This document shows positions 23,321 to 37,335 of a stretch of DNA of 64,000 nucleotides, piece after piece. Position numbers and translations under genes: made by a program. The stretch covers positions 3,272,501 through 3,336,500 of the forward strand of contig CM028906.1 in NCBI GenBank assembly GCA_016801845.1. Direction: 5' to 3'. How positions within the stretch are numbered: position 1 is the first letter of the stretch; the number at the start of each line of letters is the position of its first letter. This stretch comes from Polydactylus sextarius. Its lineage: Eukaryota > Chordata > Actinopteri > Polynemidae. A model generated the notes under the pieces. That model did not search any database. It saw only the letters and a program-made list of their open reading frames with translations, and was not told the origin of the DNA.

Positions 23321-26300
23321 TGCAGTTTAAGTTATTCCTGACAACCAATGCAGCTCCACTTCTCGTTCACTGCTACACAGAAACTCCCTCCAAATGTGCA
23401 GCATGGCAGCACTTATATCAAGCTTAATTTTTGTACAGCAGGAGAAAGTGGAGACACATCCTCCATCCATATATTATTTGCTGAATGAGACTCAGTAATT
23501 GTCTTCAATGACTTGAAGTGTGTTTCAAGTGTGCTCATTTTATTTAACAGATAAATGTTAAAGAATCTGACATTCAGATCTCGAAATCTGAATGGCATAG
23601 AGTGTGATTTACTTTCAGTGTGTAAAAGAGGTTAATCCAGACCATTATGCAGTCCAGAGCCTTTCTCTTATCTGGCCCAGTCCAGGAGCTTAGAGGCTCC
23701 AAAAGCATTCTGTTTTTGTCATTACTGCCATGTGAAATTGGCCCAGAAGGAGCTGAGGAGAGGAGGATAGAAAGGCACCAGAGAGCAGAGAGGCTACAGG
23801 GCTTGTGTTATTGCATGCAGAGATGAAAATGGTTCTTTCATTGCATCTACTTTTCTCTTTACAAAACATAATCCTTAACAGCTGCTGATATAGATCTTCT
23901 CTCTCTCTTTTTTTACTGTGTGATAGTGCAATTTTATGTACACTGTGTGGCTCTTCATCAGACTTCAACAGACTCAGAATGTGACAGGGATTAGGAAAGT
24001 TAAACACTCACTGAGCTTACTTCAAATTAGATTGGTGTATCTCTCACATTGTATGACTGAGCATGTGGAAAAAAACCCAACCATCACATGTTTTCATAAG
24101 ATGCCTATCCTAAATGTTAACAATTACAATACACGCCTCAATGACCATAAAACACAAAGAGGACAGCATCAAAAATTTAAAAAGTAAAGTATGTAATTTT
24201 AAATGTCCTCTCACTCTTTAGTCAGTGTTGGTCCATACATAACTGGAAATGTGGCCAATAAATAAACATCTTCACAGAAAAAGAAATAAACTAATCAGAT
24301 GGGTCATCTTATTACAACCTAACATTGCATAATATATTTAGGTGCATTCATTTTTATGGTAAACCATCCATTAGTTCACATATTTCCACTCAAAATGCAT
24401 ACCACTAGAATGTGGGTCAAGGGTCACCTAACCCACTGGTATATACTTGCTGTAAAACATTTTGTTGAGATATTGGTCTAGATTAGAGAAATCTTTGACC
24501 TCTTTGTGGCGCTACAAGAAAATGACAAGGATGGCACAAATCATCAGGATTCCTCATCTGCTCATCATGAACACTAGGGCTGTAGCAACCAAAGAAAACC
24601 TTGGTTGACTCAGTTTTGTGTACTTATTATTCAGTTGATCTCCACACAACAGTCTTTGCAGCACATTATTTTCACCCTATGAATTAGACATTAGGCCATA
24701 TTTGTTGTTCAGCTGTGATATCCCACTTGAAAAGATTACAGTTTTTGGTTATTGGCTGTATGTAAAGTTGGATGACATAATACCAAAAGGTGAAATCGCT
24801 CAGTCATCCTCTAGTGGCTAAAATTTAAGTAATAAATTCCACTTCCACTATTTTATTGGATGTGAAATCAGTAAACTAAAATATTGATGTATACATCAAC
24901 ATATTTCTCAGAGATAGTTTCTGTCATTTAAATATGTTCTTGTACCAGTTGTACAAGGGTGGACTCAGGCCTGTCAGGCCGCACCACAGCACTACATACA
25001 GTTAAATACAAACACTCTGGCCTAATGTTGGAGATACAAAATGCCACTGCACTAAAACACTGCATTGCTTTACGCCATAGTTCTGCAATAATTTGTTGTC
25101 TTCTAGCAACAATTGATGCATCATCTTTGGCAGACTGAATGAAATTGCAGCACATCTACACACACCTCTACACTGTTAGTTAATTCCTGTCTCTGTGACC
25201 CGAGCAGGCAGAAAGTGCCAGATGCTGCTGTTAACATACTTGCCCTATTGTGTTGACGGCTACAGGCGAGCTTAGGGTGTTCAGTGGCACATCACACTTT
25301 TCTTAACACTACTCACTGTGACTATCGCCCATCCTTCAGCTCAAATGTCAGTAATAGAGAATCATTGCAGAGAACACATAATTATAATCTGAAATTTAGT
25401 TCAAGCTCTGGCTGTGCACATGTAGCAGATAGAAAATGAGTATATACTGTAATTGCCCAGGCTTCTTTCCAGGCTCACAGATTCACACTGATGCAAAGCA
25501 CTCACACATCCATGCCCACAGTCTTCCTGTGTCTTCAGGCTGTCTCTGCTATAGACCAGAGCAGATACATTTTTTAAAGGAAGGGGTGTTACTCATGCCC
25601 TTTCCAAAATTACTTTATTCACATTCTTTGGAGAAGAGTGAAAGAAAGGCTGTGAGATTCAGAAGCTGAAGATGTATAGAAATAGACAAGGCAGTCTGAG
25701 GCAATGGGATGCATGTGACATAACATACATACTGGCAACAAATAAGTTCAGGGGTATGAAATATAATTAGTAGTTGTATTGGTATTTCAGTGTTTTTCTT
25801 TTAATTTGTGGATGAACTATGGTACTTGGTTCTTCTAATGGGCTTGACCCAGTTTCATGTTGTAACTTACACATGTAATGAGCTTAAGGAAAATGGTGAA
25901 ATATTTGCATATGAGTCATGTCTTTAAGTGTTAGCTTTGATGTATAATAAATTAATCAAAATCATTCTGTGCATCTAGCTTCACATCACACCTTCTTTCA
26001 GCATCACTCATGAGAAAATGGAGGTAGAGAAGATATCAGTGAGGTTATTAACATTATTAGAATGAACTGTGAGGGTGGTGTATCACAGCTGAGAAGGCTA
26101 AAAGTTTGTATGTAGTGTATTTATCCTCGGTTAAAGGCTGCATTAAAGATAAAATACAAAACATTGTTCTTTGGTGAGTGTGTCTGGGCTTGGGTCTGGC
26201 TGACTGGGCTGCTTATTCATACGCAGAACTAACTTAACCTTCTTATATGAACCTTGAAATAAATTGCTCCTCCATGTGTAACCAATGCACTCTTAACTTT

Positions 26301-27351
26301 CAAAATGGCTACGACTGAGGGTACAGCAAATAGAATTGTACCTTGTGCGCTTGCTCAGGGACAAGCAACCTCCTTTTGGTTTAAAAATAAATGCTTAGAA
26401 GGCAATATTCTCAAAGGATCCTGAAGCCATAAGTAACTGACCTTGTACGCTATGGTCTACTGCCTTAAACAATTTTACAGCTACAATGTGAGTTAAGGTT
26501 CTCAAAAGTTCTTGCCAACTGAGTCTGTCAAAGGCCGGTTGACATTACCCATGACCACAAGATGTGGAATATGTTTCTTCCTAACTCCTCATTATCACTG
26601 GTTGTGATTACATTATAATATATTTCCATCTACTTACAGTATGTCTGCTACTACTCAGGATCACTGTCTATGACAATGGCTTTTGACTGTGAACAGAAAA
26701 TCCCTGAGATTAACAGTCATTTCCATGCCATAGAACACGTTAGCTCTATTAAACACGAATAATCTAGATCTAATACACAAAAATCAACATATATGTTTTT
26801 TTTTTTTTGAGTAAATAATTAAAAAAAAAAAAAAAAGAATGATAATTTTGTGGTCACTATCAACATCAACATATCTTTACTAAGTTAATTTAAAAAATCC
26901 AGTTTGTTTGTTGTTTCCAACAAAACATATTTTTTTTCCGTTTCAGTTTACAAACATTATTTCTATGTGACAAGTTCACTCCCACAAGTCGTTTAATTAA
27001 GTTTCGGTTGACATTAGAGGGAGGCCACAGCTCAGTTAGTAAAGAAATTACATGGTGTTGAAATAACTTACCAAAAATGATGTGTTATATGGTATTTGGT
27101 GAGACCAGGCTTTTCAAAGGTTGTCATTTGTCTGAAAAGGGCAGCATTACCTAATATGAGCCAGTCAAAGGGCAGTGCTGTAGTAGTGCACTCACAAATA
27201 CACACAAAGTCAAAACAAAGATGTAAACTCACACAAACTTTTTGGCGCAAATCAAAAATATCCAACTTAGGAGAAAAATTTACTCACTGCTGTTTTGCAA
27301 AAGCTTATCAGTGTTGATCTTCTGCTGATCACAGAGAATCAGGAAGTGGAA
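23319..27351. other. Mostly unique non-coding DNA
   Basis: No gene recognised. At about 24573-24622 CTAGGGCTGTAGCAACCAAAG and CCTTGGTTGACT resemble a common fish repeat. A poly(T)/poly(A) pair lies at 26798-26836. Confidence 0.4.
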
Positions 27352-27375
27352 GCCACAGATAAGCTTATCTGTGGC
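27352..27375. promoter_or_regulatory. Perfect 24-bp palindrome with two GATA sites
   Basis: The left half GCCACAGATAAG is followed directly by its exact reverse complement, CTTATCTGTGGC. Each half contains AGATAA, the GATA-factor core, so this is a back-to-back pair. Function is inferred; no gene is assigned nearby. Confidence 0.5.
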
Positions 27376-27840
27376 CACCTGGAGTTGTGCGATACAACTT
27401 CTGTCTCTATAAAGAAAAGAAGTGAAGAGAAGCCAAGGGACCAGGTAAACTCTGAAAATGGATCTATTTCTTTATTCCATCTATTGCTTGTGGTTATGGT
27501 TGCCCCAATGCCTCTCCACAGGGAAAACTGCCTTTGGCTATTAAGTGGAAATATTTGCAGATAACAAAATATTCCATAAACAGCCTAGTATTAATTGCTG
27601 TATTGTATTTGGCGTGAACACAGCATAACACTTTTTGTGTAGAGGATAAATGATCTAGCCAAAAGTAATCTTCATATATCAAACTCAGAGTCTGGTTGGA
27701 GAGAACAATGGTGGAAAGTCAAGCCCACTGAAGTTCAGGTAAGGTCTCTGTTCTTTCTTGTTGGTGCCAGCCAAGGTGATAATTCAAAACCCTACACTGC
27801 AAAACTAATGATTTTACCAGTAATAATTATGAATAACAAT

Positions 27841-28080
27841 CACTTAGTTTTATGTAGCGCCATTCAAAATACCTAAGGTTGCTTAACAAAGGAAGAGATG
27901 CAAGGGGAGGGTGAGATTAGAGACCAAATGTTTCATTGAAAAGGTGTGCTTTGAGATACTTTTGTAATAGGCCCAGAGAAGGGCCACAGTGGATATGAAG
28001 GGGTAGCCCAAAAGTCCGGTGTTTGGGATGGATAGTAATACATGTACATTTCATGCAGGATTTTGAAAAAAAAAAAAAAT
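27841..28080 (+). repeat. Dispersed teleost retroposon-like repeat
   Basis: Starts with TTTTATGTAGCGCCATTCAA and includes GAGATTAGAGACCAAATGTTT and AAAAGGTGTGCTTTGAG, landmarks of a common fish interspersed repeat. It ends in an A run (about 28066-28079), as expected of a retroposed copy. The family name is not known to me. Confidence 0.5.
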
Positions 28081-28669
28081 CCTTCAGTCTAGCTGTGTAA
28101 ATGCTTGTTTTTCTCTTGACAGGTTGTCATGTCATGTTTTACATCCAATTGTAACATACTCCTCCTTTACATTTTTAAATCTGTATTGATCTACACAGTT
28201 AGATTGATTGGTGCTATGATGGATGGAGTAATGATGAAAAAAAAAAACAATCATAGTGAAAGCTCATGCAGGCCTAACAAATGACAACACATTAATATTA
28301 AGTGCTCATTATCTGAGCAATCATGGTTCTACAACAACACCTTCACGTTAGTGGAGCACTCAGTTGAAGTGAACACGTGGAACAGTGGAAGACAATGACT
28401 GCTCTGTGCTATGGAAATTTATCAGTATAAAAAATAGTCAGTATAATTATGTTTTTTGAGGTTGAAGTGACCTTAGCCTTTGGCCTTCAACCTCTTAATT
28501 CACCTTTATCCGATTTTTCAGTCCATATCTGGGTGTTGTGAATGTAGTTAGATTACTATATTACTAAATATAATGTAATCATTAATTCTAGTCTGGGTAA
28601 AATACTTTCCATTATCTTATACCTCCAATGTTACATCCTCAGTCCATTCCACTACTGACTCTTCACCAC

Positions 28670-29180
28670 TGACTGCACTCCCACCACAGCTCTAATGCCA
28701 TATTCAAATTGACCAATGACACAGTGATTGTGAATGATGGCAAACAATGACATGAACTACAGAGAGCAGGTCGAAACACTGATTACTTAGCATGAGGCCA
28801 ATGACCTGATCATAAGCACAAAAAAGAAAAAGAAATTGATTATTGATTTCAGGAAAAGCAAAATGTTCACACAAAATAGACTGTATATTAATGGGGAGGT
28901 TGTTTCAAATACCTTGACATCCAAACATCAGATGATCTGACTGGAGGTGTAAACACTGCACCTGGGATAAAAAAGGCCTAACAGTGTCTTTTCCTCTTGC
29001 AAATCTTGAGGTGCACCAAACTGCCCACAGCCTCTATCACTGTGCAGTTGAAACTCTTCTAGCATACTGTTGTACTTTAAGGTATCCCTGCTGCACTGCT
29101 GCACCCCTTCCAAGTCCGGAAAACATTAGTCACGCCAAATACTCCGATGACCAAGCATCCTTAAGAGGAACCCTTCACAT
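28670..29180 (+). mobile_element. Decayed LINE reverse transcriptase C-terminal fragment
   Basis: Plus-strand frames with stops contain recognisable pieces of CR1/L2/Rex-type RT: SSNAIFKLTNDTVIV (the FADDT catalytic box, here changed), KKEKEIDY and FQEKQN (counterpart of the K-T-K-E-x-x-x-D-F-R-K region), and a cysteine/leucine-rich end. At least three frame breaks or stops. Not functional. Confidence 0.6.
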
Positions 29181-30985
29181 TCTGGTTACTGATGATCAGT
29201 GATTCACCCACAAGAGTGTATCTGTCTATTACGTTTCTCTATATGTGTATACATCTATATGCTTACCCAAACTTTATTAATCACCTTTGTCTGTTATGAG
29301 TCAAACAAACTGGAGTATAGATTTATGAAAGGGCAGCTGACCTAAAAACACAGCAATCTCTATATTATTGAGAAATGTTAATTTAAATCTAAAAGTTTCT
29401 AATCTGATAATGTTGTTCTTTTTGTTACATTTTTCAAAGCAGGAGACCATTAAACAGAAACATCCTGTTTACCTATCAATACAAACATAAATAATGTACT
29501 GTATATATTGAATGTTCCATTTGTGCTGAAATTTCTTTCATGAATCACAGAGACGGATCCAGCTGCATATTTCAATGCTCAGCATCTATTACTAACAAAC
29601 ATATGACTATTGAACACATATTTCATCATTTCCTCTGACAAGTCTCTTTTCTGCCACTCTCTTTTTACATAAAATGATATTTTGTTCATCCTTATTGTTT
29701 GTGTTTGTAATCCGTAGCCTTATGATTGCTCACTTATTCCTCTGATCAGCCCTTCCCTTCCGTCTCGAGTTTCCCTTACTTCGTCTCTGTTCACTAAGCT
29801 TTTAGAACGAGGGGGCGAGAAACCCCAAAGCATGAATCATTAAAAGATGTGAAGAGAAAAATAGATCACTGCAGATGCACCTGCAAAAATAACAGAGAGA
29901 GAGCAAGGGAAGGAGATGGGGACAGAGGCGGCAGGGGGAGGGGAGCATTTGGCTTCTCTTCTCATAAGACAAAGGATTTGTCCTCTGCTTAGCTGTCTTC
30001 ACAAGTATAGTGCTGGCTTTTTTTAAAGCACAGCCAGCACAAAAATAAGCTCCTGATCATTGCTGTTTACATTAACATATATTTATCAACACCTTCTCAG
30101 ATATTCTACTGAATATCTACTGTGTTGGTTTTAAACAATAAAGTAGATACATATAAATAAGTAACAGGAAGACAAAGTGATGAAGACCAACAAAAAGGCA
30201 GAGGGAATGAAAGGTTTTATGAATGTAAAATGATATGTTTTCATTAAAGATACAACAGAAGAGGGATTTGGCCCATGTCCATCCTTTAGTAAGCTCAAAC
30301 ATTTGCTGTAAGAAAGAGTTTGATGCTTCTTCTTTGTGCAGCATTAAAGTGAACTTCTATAAAATGCAGCTGGAAGTTAAGTATGTGCCAAAATACTTTA
30401 GAGGTTTAAGCTTCAGTAACAGTGAGTTATTGGGTACTACCAGTCACTCATAGTTGCGACTTTTGTCACTTTTATCGAGGCTTTTCTCCCTCGCCCACAA
30501 TGCAGTAGCTAAATTACACAGCACAGCAAAATTCAATATAGAAAAAAATAGAAATCTATAATTAAGCTTGGCAAAACTTCAATCAGGACAACTTCTGTTG
30601 GTCTGAATGGAGTTCTCCCTCTTTCATTACTCCCTGAATACCACTCTTGAGTCCTATATCATCCACATATTTCTCCACTTTGTTATCACACCATCTTATA
30701 CATTAAAAGAATATTTATGATCTCCATTGTCAGTTATATAAGTCTAAAACTGTAACACATTTGCCTTTTGCCAATCAGTATCTTCTCTATGAGACAAAAT
30801 AACTGTATGTCTAATGCTGTGCTCTACTACTCAAATTCATCTACCCCAACTTCACAGAGAAATAGATGTCTGGTAAACCATCCTACCTTAAGATGTATTT
30901 TTCTTTCCATTGCATGCTTGCGAACACAATTTTTAAAGAAAACTTCGGGGGAATCTTTTCAGATATGTCCCAAATATTTACTTGG
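29181..30985. other. Non-coding region with a purine-rich tract
   Basis: No gene recognised. About 29893-29950 is strongly purine-rich on the plus strand. Confidence 0.4.
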
Positions 30986-31070
30986 ACTCAAGAATGAACT
31001 GATTATATCTTGGTGGTTTAAAGTCAAGGTCACTTTGATCCCACAAAACATGTTTTGTTCCCTCATGGGT
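30986..31070. repeat. Dispersed teleost repeat fragment
   Basis: ATATCTTGGTGGTTTAAAG, AAGGTCACTTTGATCC and ACAAAACATGTTTTG together match the pattern of a common fish repeat. Boundaries uncertain. Confidence 0.35.
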
Positions 31071-31314
31071 ATTATTATTTTGTGTTAGCAAGATAAGTTT
31101 TTCATGAAGCTTTCAGTAACTCAGTTTATTAGTTTATTACTTTACTGTTACTTTCAGTTTAGTTTCAGTTACTCAGTTCAGTAACAAAGAGTATGTGAAA
31201 ATATAATAAGATATAATACAACACATCCACAAACCTGAACTACATTCACAAATACCCAACATTTTTATATTTCCCACACCAAGTGCAGAGATGTCTAAAT
31301 ATATTTATTGAATT

Positions 31315-31412
31315 ACTCAGCCACACCAGCTGTATCTCAGTTGCTCTGCCACCTTGGTTGGATCACCATGAAACTTTGCTCAGATATCTATGATTCCCAG
31401 ACTCACAGTATG
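31315..31412. repeat. Dispersed teleost repeat fragment
   Basis: GGATCACCATGAAACTTTGC and CAGATATCTATGATTCCCAG match the same general repeat type as the fragment within intron 2 of gene A (1297-1403). Confidence 0.3.
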
Positions 31413-32989
31413 TCATGAGTAGCAGCAGCTACATGTGTAACTACACAGGATGTGGATTTGGATTTCACATTCACAAATGAAATGAAAATGAACATAAATA
31501 CTGCTGGAATTAGAGACAAGATTGATTCTAAAAAAAATCACATTGAAGCTGATAGCAGATGGTTATATGGTTTTAGCTCTAAAGTCAGTAAGATGTGAAA
31601 TATTTCTACCACTGCCAAACCAAGACAATGTTGTGTATATTCTTTTATCTACTATATTTCATTTGAATCATGTCTGCTATTGTCAGAAAGGACAAAAGGC
31701 TGTATTTGTGAGATTCATAATCAAGAAGCTGGATTTATTTTTATTACATCTACCAAACCCAATCACAAGCTCAGTTTCCCTCTCCGCATTGTTATTTTTC
31801 TCTCCACCTACACATGAAACATTCACATCTGCTCTGTGGTTATTGTCAAGAGGAAGTCTGGGAGAGATAGAGGGAAAGCTGGGTAAACAAATAAACAAAT
31901 CATCTTTAATGTTCATGAAGCCTACATTAATAATGTTTTAATGGAACATCTGTGCAAGATTTTTTTCCATGACTTCCAAATTTCAGCTTTAAGGTAGAGA
32001 GCTCAAATTGCCTGTTGTTAGACCACCTCTACCTCCTACTGTGAAGAAGAGACCTCTGGGTAATTACTCTCTCGACTCCTGCAGAGCATCAGACAATCGT
32101 TTTATAGCTTCATGCGGATGGTGTGCTTGTAGGTGCGCTGTCATTAGATTTAACTGTGATTAGAACTGTGTTAAGAGCAGTTGAACTGATTAGAACTTTG
32201 TCTGAGAACAAATTCAACCATCGGTTATTGAGTTTATGGAACATTTTCTCAAAGGCAATATATCTTTTACAATCAGTGGTTGATTAAGTTCAAATCTTTT
32301 AGGTGGATAATGACACTTCCAGTTATTTTACCTTATTTTCTTCTGAATTAAATCATTGGAAACTTCATTATATGTTCCAACGTCATCTGTGTTCAGTAGT
32401 GGTGGTGGATGTCACGTTAGGGGTTAGGGTTACTTCTATTGTATTTTCTTAGGCAACATTGTTGACAGATGAGGCTTTTTATTCAACTACTATATTATAG
32501 CTTATAACTTAACCTAGACTTGGTGGGATTTTTCCCAATATTTTTAAACCATTACTAATATTGTGTAGTTCCCCTTTTGAGCCTCAGACAATTCCTGAAC
32601 CATTTCTGCTCAAAGAGGCAAATGCCATTGGGGAATACAGTTTCCATGAAGAGGTGTACTTGGTGTGCAAAAAGGCTTAGGTAAGTGGTGTGTCAAAGTA
32701 ACATCCACATGTATGGGAATATCACAGTTTCCAGACAAAACAAAGCATCACACTGAATCAATCAGTTTGCCTTCTTCCCATAGTGTCCCCTGGTGGCATG
32801 TCTTCCCTAGGTAAGCAACACACAAGCATCAGGCAGTCCACATGATGTAAAAGAAAATGTGATTCATCATACCTTCAATTAGCCCCTGACCAGTCTGTTT
32901 TTATACAGCTGCAGTACATCTTTAGTTGGATCAGACCGCAAGGACCAGCCTTCAATAAGCTTTGGTCACCAGTTTCCCTACTAGAACCC
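31413..32989. other. Non-coding region, nothing recognised
   Basis: A 139-codon plus-strand open frame at 31522-31941 has low-complexity, unremarkable composition and no family resemblance. Confidence 0.35.
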
Positions 32990-33145
32990 TTTTAAGGTAC
33001 TGACCACTGCAGAATGGGAACATCCCACAAAAGCTGCAGTTTTGGAGATGCGCTGACACAGTTGTCTTATGAAAGTGATCTATTCTGCTCATTTTCTTTT
33101 CTGCTTCCAACATCAACCTTGAGGACAAAATGTTCACCTGTCATT
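32990..33145. repeat. Teleost transposon-derived repeat fragment
   Basis: GGTACTGACCACTGCAGAA, AAGCTGCAGTTTTGGAGATG and TTGAGGACAAAATGTTCACC form the recognisable middle of a common fish DNA-transposon-type repeat. The terminal repeats are not visible, so this is an internal fragment. Confidence 0.5.
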
Positions 33146-34135
33146 GTTCCTCCTAATGACGCTGAACAATGGAGCTGCACCCCTCATCATTAACACATTA
33201 CAGCAATTGGCCTGGTGCATACGGTGAAAAACAGAGGGACTAGCCTGGAAATCAAAACACTGAATTAAAGGCAAGGAAACAGCAGTCTGTTTGAAGTTCT
33301 TAAAGTCAAAAGAACCAAGCAGCAAGAGATGACTGGGTTAATAAAGATCAACGTTGTTATTGAAAAGCAGTTTTGATTTCATCATGAATCCATTGAGCAG
33401 CTTGGGCTCCCTCTTGTATAAGTCAGTGACAAGTGTTTTTAAGACTTGTTATACTTCAAAAGGTTTATGTCCCAAATGCTCGCTGATATTTCCCATGTGT
33501 TTCATCAGATGGAGTCTTCAGGTTTCTCTTCATTAAGTGTGGGTTGTATATTCTGTTTTTGCTGTGTATTGTGTGTTAGCATTGTTCTAGTGCTCCTCAG
33601 ATTGTCTCCCCTGAACGAGGCAGACATCATGCTCATCACATTTCGCTCGGGGGTGCTACAAAACACTGCATGCTGCCTGCCTTATTGCCATTGCATCACC
33701 TTGACTTCCCACTTTAGACTACTTAATTGCTGCTCGTGCCTCAACTATGAATAAGAGCAGAAAGCATTTATCACTGGTGCACCATTTGCACTCTCTTGGA
33801 CTTCTCGACGCCACCACATTCAGCCACAGGATTGAGAAGGTTCTTAAACATAACAGCTCTTTCTTCTAAATATGTAGAACATTTTTCCACCTTCTTGGGC
33901 TTGTGTAGTAGGTTGAAAAACGATATGTACTTAGTTTTTTATGTAAACAGGCTCCCCGGTATTTTTTGATAATAGTTTTGAACTACTCTAACATTCATTT
34001 TGACATTTTACACAGACATTCTTCATTCAGTTTTACTTTAAGCCAATACACTTTTATGCCAGTTTGTGGTGCTCTAGTGCTGCTGTGGATTCACTAGGGA
34101 GACTCTGGCTACCCAGCTTTGATCATGCGCAGCTC

Positions 34136-34198
34136 AAAATAAATAAGTTCAGGCTTGAGCAAGATGATAATTTCGGTCTTCTCTCTATTGATCCACAG
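34136..34198. repeat. 63-bp direct duplication, copy 1
   Basis: Matches 34602-34664 at 58 of 63 positions. Both copies start with an AATAAA-containing stretch and end in ATTGATC/TYACAG; this one is followed by GTACGG. Confidence 0.85.
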
Positions 34199-34601
34199 GT
34201 ACGGTAAAACTGATCTTTCTGTATTGAATATGGTTCAGTATCTAATGTGAATACATTAGAAAGTGTTTTGTAATGTTGTGAGATGATTTTTGAGACATGA
34301 AGTATATGAAGTAAGCTTGTTTTACAGGTAATTGTCCCGACATGTGTCGGAGAGCTGAGTTTTATGAACTTCCGTTTTTACTGTGATGTTATTAGTATGA
34401 GTTTGAGTAACTAGCCTTGGTGATATTGGGAAACGTATCGAGCTAGTGTAATAGACATGTTATGTTCAAAGTACATTTACACCTGGCGCGGTATCGCCAT
34501 TTGATAAACACTGTAAAAAAACACTTGCATGTGAGTGAGAGTTTATTTCCACTAAGAGTTAAGATGAAGTGTATTGTGAATTGTTTAGAATTGTGTGTAA
34601 A

Positions 34602-34664
34602 AAAATAAACAAGTTCAGGCATGAGCAAGATGCTAACTTCGGTCTTCTCTCTATTGATCTACAG
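34602..34664. repeat. 63-bp direct duplication, copy 2
   Basis: Second copy, 466 bases downstream of the first and in the same orientation. It is followed by TCACAACC rather than GTACGG. It may derive from a retroelement terminal region or a segmental duplication. Confidence 0.85.
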
Positions 34665-34859
34665 TCACAACCTTTATGTATATTGGCTACACAGTGCTTC
34701 CTAGCCTGTGTAACCCTTGCTGTGGGTCCCGATTTCTCCCTAGCCTACCCTGGCGCCAGTAACACTTGTGAGCTCATATTGCAAGGTAAAGTTGAAAGTA
34801 TGTTGTTATTTGGATCATCTCCCCTATCTGCCTGTTAGTACTTGTGTTCCCCTCACAAG

Positions 34860-34884
34860 CCACACACACACACACACACACACA
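34860..34884. repeat. (CA)n microsatellite
   Basis: Pure CA run of about 12 units. Confidence 0.95.
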
Positions 34885-37335
34885 GCTATTGATTCCAGTG
34901 AAATGGCCTTTTGACTAGAAGGTGTTGCTGAACCAGCAGCACATATCACTACTCTGTATTGATTGCAATCCTTGCTCTACAGAAGCTTTCCATGTTTGTT
35001 TATTCTGGGCCTCTGGTGTGTTGACAGAGCAAAGCAATACCGGGCCAATCACACAGGACAAGCATGTCAAACCAAACCTCCTAGAGAGCACAGAGACCCC
35101 GTGAGTGATTAAACATGATTCGTTCACTATTGTCAATTTTTGATTGCTCATGAGCTAAAAAAAAAAAAACAGAAAAAAAAAGAATCACATTAAGATAAGC
35201 ACATATCCTTTGTTAGAATATCTTTGTTAAAATGCCACTGATTAAATCTCACTTAGGGAAAGTAAGCCAATTAAGCATGTAAATGACTGTGTATCTGTAT
35301 CTCTGTCTAAAAGAGTCAGTTAGTCAGTCCAACTCCTCACAGGCATCTGCATCAATGCACTTTGTTCACATTGAACCTTTACTCATGGATTCATGTCTCC
35401 TCTCAAGTGGGGTTATCCACTCTCTAGCAGGTTCTCCAAGTATCAAATTTTCTTCAGCACAAAATATAAAATTGTGATGCTGATACTGGTACATTGAAAG
35501 AGTTTGTTGTTTAATATCTTATAGTTAGATAGATGGATATTCATCAGTCAATTACTCAGGCATTACTCATGAATGGCATGAGTAATGGCCAAAGGTCATC
35601 AAACATTTATGACAGATTGGCAGTTTTTACCTGTAGGCAGTCTTGTGATATTATGTTCAACAGGGCAATAACAGATTTTGTCAGCCTTTGAGTTTTAGCC
35701 ACTAAAATCTACTTAGTTAACCCTCATATCCAAATAATTGTGTCTGCCAAAAAAGCACTGCCTCAATATTGCTTCACAAGAATGGGACAAAAAAATTATG
35801 CACTGATCAATAACCCAAAAAATTAAAAGAGGGGAAGAGTTATATGGCCAGAACAGTGTACCACAGGTTGTCCAACAACTATTTGGTTAGATCTATTTCA
35901 CTATTTCCTTGCAACACCTATTTGAATTTTCCCCAGATATTTGACTTGGTAACTAAATGTTCATCAGTGCATATCTCATCTTACATGGCCTTTCTATTTG
36001 CTTTCTTGCCTGAAAATATTTGGTGAAAATGGCATGGAAATGTTCTCGATATTATATGTCGATGTTGTTATTATTAGATGCTCTTTAACTGACACAACAT
36101 CCAATACTTTACTCTGTTCTTTATGATATTGTAGAAGAAAAACTCTGCCAATGTTATAAAGCTGATGAGAAGTGTTATGTTCTGAACATTTTCTAACATA
36201 TACATTTGTATGGCAGGGCACAAAATCCTTCTCTAAATTAATTTGTTGACTCAGGATGTACATGGAAGATTTAAGCAGAAATTTCTGTATTTTGACATAT
36301 GTTTACTGTAGTGCATAGTTTTATAGACAGATTTACATTCATGTTTTTAGATGCGGGTTTCACTACCTAAAACACCTGAACCTGACAGGGATTGTGTGAC
36401 TGACTCTAAGCACTCTGTGCTTTACTTTCATTCTCAGAAATCCTCATTTCAAGACATGTCTTGCCATCAGGTGCTTTTCCAGGTTGACACAAGGCCTGTC
36501 ATCTGTGGTGACATTCAATTACTCTTCCTGTGCCTGCCATCACAAAAGTGGTTCAGCTGGGGCACAGGAGGTCACCCCATCAAGCCTCTGATTGGTCAAG
36601 TTTCACAGACTGAAATGAGACACTGAGCACATTTGACAGGGATCACAAGTACAGTGTAGCAGGACTTGCTCTCACTGACACTCTCCTGATTTGCATTTAA
36701 AAGAAAAAGAGCTCTGTGCACATGTTTCCAGGCACCTATGGTGTGTTGTTCTCAGAACTTACAGTCCCTCTAGGTGCTCAGAAAACTAGAAATAAGTAAC
36801 TCTCCTGCACAAATCTATACATACGTATTTACATCTGAAAGGTGATCAATAGAGTCTAGCAGCTTATTAGTTGTAAGAATTTTGTTCTGATGTCGAGGAA
36901 ACAGGATTGTATCCATGTTCACTTGAAGAAGTTTCTGTTTCTCAGGCTGTAGCAAGTTCCTCTGAACTGCAGTGACAGAAAATGTGAAAGACCAGATAGA
37001 TAGGATGTGACTTCAAAATAAGAGAGGAATAAAGTGTCCGTGAGCATTTAGTGGATGATGCTGCAAGCCAACTGGGAAAAAATGTCACAAGAAAAACTCA
37101 AAATGCAGATAGATTTTCCATTTCAGCTGTCGATCAATATTTTAGCCATAATAATGGGATAAGAATGTTGGTCTGTCAGTCAATCAGTCTACCAATTTGA
37201 TGCAAAAATTACTATTGATTTTTTGAGCATTTATGATACTCATAATGGAGCAATTATCTGAACATCCGCTGTATCTGCAGCACACTATCTAATCCTGAAA
37301 AACAATCAAGCAATGGCAGCAGTCAGCTTTCCAGC
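34885..37335. other. Non-coding region, nothing recognised
   Basis: No gene, RNA or clear repeat was recognised apart from an A-rich run at 35157-35182. Confidence 0.4.

Noticed and set aside
27022..27060. tRNA-like start (CACAGCTCAGTTAGTAAAG)
   Set aside because: No B box or cloverleaf follows; at most a decayed SINE head.
31522..31941. 139-codon plus-strand ORF, one of the longest in the window
   Set aside because: No family resemblance, no splice context, ordinary composition for chance open DNA; minus-strand frames overlap it.
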